The notes beneath the pieces were generated by a model that saw nothing but the letters and a program-made list of their open reading frames with translations, had not been told where the DNA came from and did no database searches. 5,695 bases of DNA, taken from contig JAISQV010000085.1 of NCBI GenBank assembly GCA_031273985.1, forward strand, positions 1 through 5,695, read 5' to 3'. This document shows, piece by piece, positions 1-5,015 of the stretch (its first letter is position 1; each line of letters opens with the position of its first letter). Source of the DNA: Spirochaetaceae bacterium. Lineage in GTDB: Bacteria; Spirochaetota; Spirochaetia; Treponematales; Breznakiellaceae. The position numbers and the translations under genes were made by a program.

Positions 1-782
1 CCGTCCACCGGGACCGGCCCCAGTACGAGTGGTTCACCCAAAAGGAATTCCGCCAGGCCATGAGCAGCCTGCTCAACCGGGAGCGGATCATAAGCCAGGT
101 GTACCGGGGGCTGGCGGAGCCCAAGCTGTCGTTCTTTCCGGAACCGAACCCTTACTACGATCCTGACATTCAGCTCGCCTATACCTACGACCCGGAGCGG
201 GCCTTAGCGTTACTGTCGTCCATCGGGATGGAGCGGGACAGCGGGGGAATCCTCCGGGACGGGCAGGGGCGGGCTGTAGAGTTCAGCCTGACCATACGCT
301 CGGAGAGTACCGTGTACAACGACATTGCTTCGATCATTACCGACGAGCTGGCCAGGGCAGGTATCCGGGTTTCCGTGCGGGTTCTGGAATTTCAGAAACT
401 CGTGGAGCAGCTCATGGAGACCTTTGATTGGGAATCCATCCTCCTGGGGCTTTCGGGGAGCGACATCTTCCCCAGCCAGGGGAGCAATGTCTGGGTTTCC
501 GAGGGAAACCTGCACTTCTGGTACCCGAATCAGGAGAGGCCCGCCACGGAATGGGAAGCGCGGGTAGACTATCTCTACAACGAGGGCGCCTACACGGCGG
601 ACCCGGTCCGGGCCAAACCCATCTGGGACGAGTACCAGCGGATCATTCTGGAGCAGTGCCCCCTGATCTACCTCCTGCGGCCCCGGAGTTTCTTCGCCCT
701 GGCGGATCGCTGGGATCAGAGCAATGTGTACTTTGATAACCTCAACGGTTTCGAGGCAACTCATATCTTCCTCAAACCCTGA
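1..782 (+). CDS. Oligopeptide-type ABC transporter substrate-binding protein, C-terminal part (5' end outside window)
   Basis: This is the C-terminal part of a solute-binding protein of the SBP_bac_5 (Opp/Dpp/Nik) family, which captures a peptide-like ligand outside the inner membrane and hands it to the permeases encoded just downstream. The frame is open from base 3 and ends at TGA 780-782, giving 259 visible residues. Family members are usually 500-620 residues, so over half is missing, including any signal peptide. The ATG at 60 is internal, because the in-frame residues before it (EWFTQKEFRQAM) already belong to the conserved family block that continues into LNRERIISQVYRGLAEP. Next come YDPERALALLSSIGM, an alpha/beta lobe (about residues 85-150), and NVWVSEGNLHFWYPNQ with WEARVDYLYNEG, typical of one subgroup of these proteins. 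The last part, PIWDEYQRIILEQCPLIYLL, is the usual closing helix and strand. The ligand cannot be inferred. Family assignment is secure; the substrate is unknown. Confidence 0.93.
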   Translation, partial: VHRDRPQYEWFTQKEFRQAMSSLLNRERIISQVYRGLAEPKLSFFPEPNPYYDPDIQLAYTYDPERALALLSSIGMERDSGGILRDGQGRAVEFSLTIRSESTVYNDIASIITDELARAGIRVSVRVLEFQKLVEQLMETFDWESILLGLSGSDIFPSQGSNVWVSEGNLHFWYPNQERPATEWEARVDYLYNEGAYTADPVRAKPIWDEYQRIILEQCPLIYLLRPRSFFALADRWDQSNVYFDNLNGFEATHIFLKP

Positions 783-786
783 GGGG
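781..786 (+). promoter_or_regulatory. Shine-Dalgarno site of permease 1, deciding a GTG start
   Basis: GAGGGG lies 6 nt before the GTG at 793 and overlaps the TGA stop of the binding-protein gene (780-782). It favours GTG 793 over the upstream in-frame ATG at 724, which lies deep inside the preceding gene and has no comparable site. The overlap with a stop codon suggests translational coupling (inference). Confidence 0.75.
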
Positions 787-792
787 CCCCCG

Positions 793-1890
793 GTGAGACC
801 TGAAGCGGGCGGGCCGCTCCGGCTCCTTCGCGGCCTCCTCCGCCCCTGGGCAGCCTTCAGGCGGCGTTTTCCCCTGCCGGCGCATATCCTGAACCGCCTG
901 TGCACCATGCTCGTCATGCTGTTTCTGCTGGGCTTCGCCGTCTTCGGCCTCATGGAACTTGCGCCGGGGGACATGGTGGATCAGATCATGATCCAGCAGA
1001 TATTCAGCGAGGGCGGCGTGGGAAGCGCCCTGTGGAGCCGGGAGGCCCTGGGCACGGAGCAGCTCGCTGCTCGCCGGGCGGAACTGGGGCTGGACCTTCC
1101 CTTTTACGCGCAGTACTTTCGCTGGCTCTCCCGGGTGCTGCTGCACCGGGACCTGGGGGTCAGCCTCATCTCACGGGCGCCGGTGAGTTTCCTTATCGCT
1201 TCCCGCATCGGAAATTCCCTGGCCCTCAACCTGCTTTCCCTGGTGCTGATAACGCTCTTTTCCTTTGTCCTGGGGGTGTACTTCTCCTCCAAGGCGGGGA
1301 CCCGCATAGACTGGGCGGTTACCTTTTTCGCCCTGGTGCTGCACGCCTTTCCGGGGATTCTGCTCCTGATTCTGCTGCAGCTTTTCGCGGCTGTTACCGG
1401 CTGGTTTCCCGTTACCGCCTATCCGCCCTTTCCCTTCCGGGAGAATCCCGCGGGCTTTGTGGTTTCCTACGCCCATCATATTTTCCTCCCCCTCCTGGCT
1501 TCCTTTCTGGGCGGCATAGGCGGGACTCTCCGCATGATACGGGCGACCATGCTGGACCAGCTCGGCCAGCCCTACATAACCAGCCTCCGCTCGCGGGGAA
1601 TACGGGAATGGCGCATTTACTTTCACCATGCCTTCAGGAATACCCTGAATCCCTACATTACGGGAAGCGCCAACCTGCTGGCCAGCCTCTTTTCGGGCTC
1701 CCTGATTCTGGAGATCATCTTTGCCTACCCCGGCATAGGCCGGCTCATGTACGAGGCGGTGCTGCAGGAGGACATCAATCTGGTGCTGGCGAATCTCATG
1801 CTCATAAGCTTCCTGGTGCTGGCGGGAATGGTGCTGGCGGATATTGTCCTGGCCCTGGTGGATCCGAGGATACGTTATGGAAAGGAATAA
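793..1890 (+). CDS. dppB: DppB/OppB-like ABC transporter permease
   Basis: This is one of two inner-membrane subunits forming the translocation channel of the peptide-class importer. It has 365 residues from GTG 793, chosen for its Shine-Dalgarno site and because it leaves a 10-nt gap to the previous gene. Hydrophobic segments lie at about residues 36-54, 142-164, 174-200, 221-247, 293-311 and 330-357, giving the expected six. The family block LAPGD follows TM1, and ELGLDLPFYAQYFRWL and HRDLGVSL (about 97-124) match the periplasmic loop. The ATPase-coupling EAA-type loop is YITSLRSRGIREWRIYFHHAFRNTLNPYI (261-289, key Gly269). FAYPGIGRLMYEAV (310-323) and the closing ALVDPRIRYG are classic DppB features. 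The N-terminus is about 35 residues longer than usual and Arg-rich. The dppB symbol denotes family and subunit position; dipeptide specificity is not shown and oppB or appB would fit as well. Confidence 0.94.
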   Translation: MRPEAGGPLRLLRGLLRPWAAFRRRFPLPAHILNRLCTMLVMLFLLGFAVFGLMELAPGDMVDQIMIQQIFSEGGVGSALWSREALGTEQLAARRAELGLDLPFYAQYFRWLSRVLLHRDLGVSLISRAPVSFLIASRIGNSLALNLLSLVLITLFSFVLGVYFSSKAGTRIDWAVTFFALVLHAFPGILLLILLQLFAAVTGWFPVTAYPPFPFRENPAGFVVSYAHHIFLPLLASFLGGIGGTLRMIRATMLDQLGQPYITSLRSRGIREWRIYFHHAFRNTLNPYITGSANLLASLFSGSLILEIIFAYPGIGRLMYEAVLQEDINLVLANLMLISFLVLAGMVLADIVLALVDPRIRYGKE

Positions 1891-1910
1891 CCCTTCCGGC
1901 CGGGGAGGTT
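1889..1910 (+). promoter_or_regulatory. Possible weak hairpin masking the permease 2 ribosome-binding site
   Basis: The gap between the two permease genes can fold on itself. AACC (1889-1892) pairs with GGTT (1907-1910), a C/A mismatch follows, then two G-U pairs and two C-G pairs close a GGCC loop (1898-1901). The Shine-Dalgarno sequence of the next gene sits in the 3' arm. Stability would be modest and the function is inferred; ribosomes finishing permease 1 at the TAA 1888-1890 would open it. Confidence 0.3.
1902..1908 (+). promoter_or_regulatory. Shine-Dalgarno site of permease 2
   Basis: GGGGAGG ends 6 nt before the GTG at 1915. It is a strong site and supports GTG as the real start, since no in-frame ATG lies nearby. 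Confidence 0.8.
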
Positions 1911-1914
1911 CCCG

Positions 1915-3012
1915 GTGAAGCGTTTTTGGGGCTACCTCCGCCGCCGGCCCCTGGCCCTTGCGTCCCTCGCGCTGCTCCTCGTCTTCTACCTCATCATGGC
2001 CTTTGCCGAATTCATCGCCCCCTATTCGCCCCTCACCTCGTTTCCCGGCATGACCTACCACCCGCCCAACCTGCGCTTTGCCGGGGGAAGGCTCCGCACC
2101 CAGGAGGCCCAGGCGGTGAACACGGTAACCTGGAGGTACGTCCGGGTCCGGGGGGCCTACGGGGAGCTCAGATTCTTTGGCAAGGGGCAGCCCTACAAAC
2201 TCTGGGGGCTTATTCCCCTGGAGCGCCACCTCTTTACCCCCGGCCCGGAGGAACAAGGAAACTACCCGGCCTTTCTCCTGGGGGCGGATCATCTGGGGCG
2301 GGACCTCTTTTCCCGCATCGTCTACGGAAGCAGAATCTCCCTCACCATAGGCTTCATTGCCACCGCCATATCCCTGACCCTGGCGGTATTCCTGGGCGGG
2401 CTGGCGGGCTATTCCGGCGGCATTGCCGACTGGTCCGTCATGCGGACGGCGGAATTTTTCATGCTGATCCCCGGCCTCTACCTGATACTTTTTCTGCGCT
2501 CCCTGCTCTCATCGCGGATGGATTCGGGCCAGTCCTATATGCTGATCACCCTGATACTCTCCGTGGTGGGCTGGCCGGGGACGGCGAGGACCATAAGGGG
2601 CATGGTACACGCCATCAAACGGGAGGAATTTGTGATGAACGCCCGGCTGGAAATGATCCCCGCCCCGGTGATCATCCTCAGGCACATTATCCCCCAGATG
2701 GCGAGCCTCCTTATCGTCAGCATAGCCCTGAGCGTTCCGGGCTTCATCCTCACGGAAACGGCCCTTTCCTACCTGGGGCTGGGCATCGTGGACCCGGCGG
2801 TGAGCTGGGGGAGCCTTATCAAGCGGGACATTTCCACCCTGAACAATCTGAGGAATTTCCCCTGGCTCCTCGGCCCCATCTGGTGTCTTTTGGGCGTAAC
2901 CCTGGCCTTTAACTTTACCGGCGACGCCCTCCGGGATTACTACGATCCCTACCACACGATCTTTTCCCGGCGGCACCGGAAGGGAAAGGCCCCGGAGGCC
3001 CGCAATGCCTGA
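1915..3012 (+). CDS. dppC: DppC/OppC-like ABC transporter permease
   Basis: This is the second channel-forming subunit, a partner of the permease just upstream. It has 365 residues from GTG 1915. The N-terminus is a short basic stretch (KRFWGYLRRRP) leading into TM1 at about 13-34, the usual OppC N-terminal region. A long periplasmic section (about 35-120) follows, with LWGLIPLERHLFTPG, then the family hallmark LLGADHLGRDLFSRIVYGSR (121-140). Further hydrophobic segments lie at about 142-165, 178-197, 207-221, 262-285 and 316-335. The coupling loop is EEFVMNARLEMIPAPVIILR followed by HIIPQ (237-261). The normally conserved EAA-loop glycine is replaced by Met here. ETALSYLGLG, VSWGSLI and the C-terminal GDALRDYYDP (336-345) are typical. 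The stop overlaps the start of the next gene. The symbol denotes subunit type only; the substrate is not known. Confidence 0.94.
   Translation: MKRFWGYLRRRPLALASLALLLVFYLIMAFAEFIAPYSPLTSFPGMTYHPPNLRFAGGRLRTQEAQAVNTVTWRYVRVRGAYGELRFFGKGQPYKLWGLIPLERHLFTPGPEEQGNYPAFLLGADHLGRDLFSRIVYGSRISLTIGFIATAISLTLAVFLGGLAGYSGGIADWSVMRTAEFFMLIPGLYLILFLRSLLSSRMDSGQSYMLITLILSVVGWPGTARTIRGMVHAIKREEFVMNARLEMIPAPVIILRHIIPQMASLLIVSIALSVPGFILTETALSYLGLGIVDPAVSWGSLIKRDISTLNNLRNFPWLLGPIWCLLGVTLAFNFTGDALRDYYDPYHTIFSRRHRKGKAPEARNA
2994..2998 (+). promoter_or_regulatory. Shine-Dalgarno site of ATPase 1, inside the end of permease 2
   Basis: GGAGG lies 6 nt before ATG 3005, within the last codons of the upstream permease gene. 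With the 8-nt gene overlap (3005-3012) it suggests coupled translation of permease and ATPase. Confidence 0.75.
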
Positions 3013-4027
3013 CCCCACGCTGCTTGCCCTGCGGAACCTGCACGTCAGCTTCCGCATCCTCCGGGGGGAAGAACTCTTTACGATTCAGGCGGTGCGGAAT
3101 CTAAGCTTTTCCCTGGGCCGGGGCGAGATTCTGGGAATCGTGGGCGAAAGCGGCTCCGGGAAAAGCGTTACGACCCAGGCCATACCGGCCCTGCTTCCCG
3201 CCAATGCCGAAGTTTCCGGGGCCATATACTACGAGGGCCGGGACCTCCTCAAGATGGAAGCGGCGGAACTGCGCTCATACCGGGGGAGAAAGATAGGGAT
3301 GATCTTTCAGGAGCCGGGGAGGTCCTACGATCCCCTGCAAAGCATGGAGCGCGTCTTTCTGGAGACCCTGCGCTGCGGCGACCCCGCCATAAGCCGGAAG
3401 GACGCCTCGGAAAAGGCGGCGCGGCTGCTCGAAGAGGCGGGGCTTGATAACGGGAGGGAAAGGCTGCTCAACTTTCCCCACCAGTTTTCCGGCGGCCAGT
3501 TGCAGCGCATCGGCATTGCCCTGGCCCTGGCCCAGGACTGCGAGCTTTTAATCGCCGACGAGCCCACCACGGCCCTGGATGTTACCATACAGAAACAGAT
3601 AGTGGATCTGCTCAAAAGCCTGAGACGGAAACGGAATATCTCCATCATCTTCATCAGCCACGACATAGACCTGGTGGCCGATATTTCAGACCGCATCCTC
3701 GTGATGTACGGGGGCCTCATCATGGAGGCGGGCCCCTCGGAACTCATAGCCTCCGCTCCCCGGCATCCCTACACGGCGGCCCTCCTCAGGGCAAGCCCCC
3801 GGCTGGGGAGCCACTATTCCAGAGAACGGCTTGTCCCCATACCCGGCCCGGCTCCGGGCAGCCCGGTGACGGGCAGAGATTCCGGGGAAGGCTGCCCCTT
3901 CGCGCCCCGCTGCGCGGAAGCCGGGGAGGACTGCGCCCTGAACCTGCCCGCGCCAAGCGCCCCCGAAGGGGCCGCCGAAGGCGTGGAGATTCGCTGCCTG
4001 CACCGGGGAGGGGAACCGTGGCGCTGA
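3005..4027 (+). CDS. dppD: DppD/OppD-like ABC transporter ATP-binding protein
   Basis: This is a cytoplasmic ATPase subunit that drives import through the two permeases, predicted to pair with the ATPase encoded next. It has 340 residues, close to the usual 320-350. In order: Walker A GESGSGKS (47-54), Q-loop FQEP (101-104), signature FSGGQLQR (161-168), Walker B LLIADEP (181-187, catalytic Glu186), D-loop ALD (190-192) and H-loop His219. All key residues are present, so it should hydrolyse ATP. The oligopeptide-transporter C-terminal domain begins at HPYTAALLRASPR (254-266). It carries four cysteines, 297, 303, 310 and 331 (CX5CX6CX20C, with CPFAPRC); in characterised DppD proteins an equivalent cluster holds a [4Fe-4S] centre. 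It overlaps the preceding gene by 8 nt and the next by 10 nt. The family is certain; DppD versus OppD cannot be separated by sight. Confidence 0.95.
   Translation: MPDPTLLALRNLHVSFRILRGEELFTIQAVRNLSFSLGRGEILGIVGESGSGKSVTTQAIPALLPANAEVSGAIYYEGRDLLKMEAAELRSYRGRKIGMIFQEPGRSYDPLQSMERVFLETLRCGDPAISRKDASEKAARLLEEAGLDNGRERLLNFPHQFSGGQLQRIGIALALAQDCELLIADEPTTALDVTIQKQIVDLLKSLRRKRNISIIFISHDIDLVADISDRILVMYGGLIMEAGPSELIASAPRHPYTAALLRASPRLGSHYSRERLVPIPGPAPGSPVTGRDSGEGCPFAPRCAEAGEDCALNLPAPSAPEGAAEGVEIRCLHRGGEPWR
4005..4013 (+). promoter_or_regulatory. Shine-Dalgarno site of ATPase 2, inside the end of ATPase 1
   Basis: GGGGAGGGG sits just before GTG 4018; the GGAGG core at 4007-4011 is 6 nt from the start. 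It lies in the coding region of the preceding gene, and the genes overlap at 4018-4027. This supports the GTG start and coupled translation of the two ATPases. Confidence 0.75.
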
Positions 4028-5010
4028 TCACCGTGGAAAACCTGAAGAAACGCTTCAACCTGGAGGCGGGATTCTTCGCCGCCGCCGGGCGCTACGTCTA
4101 TGCGGTGAACGGCGTGTCCTTCTCCATAGCGGAACATGAAACCTACGGCCTCGTGGGGGAATCCGGCTGCGGCAAGACTACCACGGCCCGTATGCTGGTA
4201 CGCTTCTACGAAAGTGACGCCGGTTCTATCCGCTACAGGGACGGCATTGATGCGGCGAAACTCCGGGGGGCGGCGCTGAAAAGATACCGGGAGCGGGTAA
4301 AGTATGTTTTTCAGGACCCCGCCCGCTCCCTGGACCCCCGGATGAGCGTCTACGAGGTGCTTACATCGGGTTACCGCTGGTCCTCCTCCTGGCCGGGCCA
4401 CAGTACGGCGCGCCGGGAAGCCGCCGCGATTCTTGAGGAGACGGGACTCTCCGGGGAGGATCTGGAGCGGCGGCCCGCCGAATTTTCCGGAGGCCAGCGG
4501 CAGCGCATCTCTATCGCCAGGGGGCTTCTCATGAAGCCGGAACTCCTGATCTGCGACGAGGTGGTTTCCGCCCTGGATGTTTCGATTCAGGGGCAGATCC
4601 TCAACCTGCTCCTGGACATCAAGGAGCGCCGGGGCCTCTCCTTCCTCTTCATTGCCCACGATCTCAAGGCCGCTTCCTGGTTCTGCGACCGCATAGGCGT
4701 CATGTACCGGGGGGAACTGGTGGAAGAAGCCGCCGCGGAGGACCTCTACCTCAAGGCCCGGCACCCCTACACGAAGCTGCTCTTCCGGGCGGTAAGCGGC
4801 GGCGCAGCGCCCGTGCCGGAGGGCGGCTTGCAGGGAGGCCCGGAGGGCGGCTTGCGGGGGGAGGTAAAGACCGCCCTGGCGGAAATTCCCGGCTGCGCCT
4901 TTGCCGAGCGCTGCCCCCTCGCGGAAGAACGCTGCCGCCGGGAAAAGCCGGAATTCCGCGCCGCCGGCCCCGCCGCCCACCGGGTCCGCTGTTTCCGCGC
5001 CGGGGAGTAA
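4018..5010 (+). CDS. dppF: DppF/OppF-like ABC transporter ATP-binding protein
   Basis: This is the second cytoplasmic ATPase of the importer, predicted to form a heterodimer with the ATPase encoded upstream. It has 330 residues from GTG 4018. Motifs in order: Walker A GESGCGKT (47-54), Q-loop FQDP (98-101), signature FSGGQRQR (156-163), Walker B LLICDEV (176-182, catalytic Glu181), VSALDVSIQ with the D-loop (183-191) and H-loop His214. DppF-type proteins have this VSALD wording where DppD has TTALD, which assigns the two subunits. The C-terminal oligopeptide domain starts at RHPYTKLLFRA (248-258). A Gly/Pro-rich linker containing a duplicated eight-residue unit follows (267-282), then cysteines 293, 299, 306 and 325 (CX5CX6CX18C), matching the likely [4Fe-4S] cluster of the partner. 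Both nucleotide-binding sites look competent. Substrate not known. Confidence 0.95.
   Translation: MALITVENLKKRFNLEAGFFAAAGRYVYAVNGVSFSIAEHETYGLVGESGCGKTTTARMLVRFYESDAGSIRYRDGIDAAKLRGAALKRYRERVKYVFQDPARSLDPRMSVYEVLTSGYRWSSSWPGHSTARREAAAILEETGLSGEDLERRPAEFSGGQRQRISIARGLLMKPELLICDEVVSALDVSIQGQILNLLLDIKERRGLSFLFIAHDLKAASWFCDRIGVMYRGELVEEAAAEDLYLKARHPYTKLLFRAVSGGAAPVPEGGLQGGPEGGLRGEVKTALAEIPGCAFAERCPLAEERCRREKPEFRAAGPAAHRVRCFRAGE
4816..4863 (+). repeat. Two-copy 24-nt in-frame tandem repeat in the ATPase 2 linker
   Basis: Units 4816-4839 and 4840-4863 begin with the same 16 bases (4816-4831 and 4840-4855) and differ at four of the remaining eight. They encode PEGGLQGG and PEGGLRGE (residues 267-274 and 275-282). 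The period is a multiple of three, so the frame is kept. The repeat sits in a flexible linker between the oligopeptide C-terminal domain and the cysteine cluster, where length changes are likely tolerated. Confidence 0.85.
5002..5007 (+). promoter_or_regulatory. Shine-Dalgarno site of epmA
   Basis: GGGGAG ends directly before the TAA stop of ATPase 2 (5008-5010) and lies 8 nt before ATG 5016. It favours ATG 5016 over the next in-frame ATG at 5028. With a 5-nt gap and no terminator, it points to cotranscription of epmA with the transporter genes. Confidence 0.65.
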
Positions 5011-5015
5011 CAATC

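Noticed and set aside
60..62. ATG 60 as the true start of the binding-protein gene
   Set aside because: The frame stays open to the left edge, and the residues just before it already match the family's conserved FRQA block.
724..792. Upstream ATG 724 as the start of permease 1
   Set aside because: It would overlap the conserved end of the binding-protein gene by 59 nt and lacks a good Shine-Dalgarno site; GTG 793 has GAGGGG 6 nt upstream.
777..800. Possible terminator hairpin after the binding-protein gene (GGGGCCCC at 783-790)
   Set aside because: The palindrome has no room for a loop, flanking pairs fail, and no T-run follows; it is better explained as the Shine-Dalgarno site of the next gene.
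900..2912. A 670-codon plus-strand open frame overlapping both permease genes
   Set aside because: It runs out of frame through two clear permease genes, and its translation is Gly/Pro/Arg/His-rich low-complexity sequence without family motifs. It is a by-product of GC-rich codon bias.
3814..5013. A 399-codon minus-strand open frame opposite the ATPase genes, and similar antisense frames at 210-974, 1171-2292 and 4767-5645
   Set aside because: They mirror GC-rich coding DNA, show no recognisable motifs, and have no ribosome-binding site or promoter I could support.
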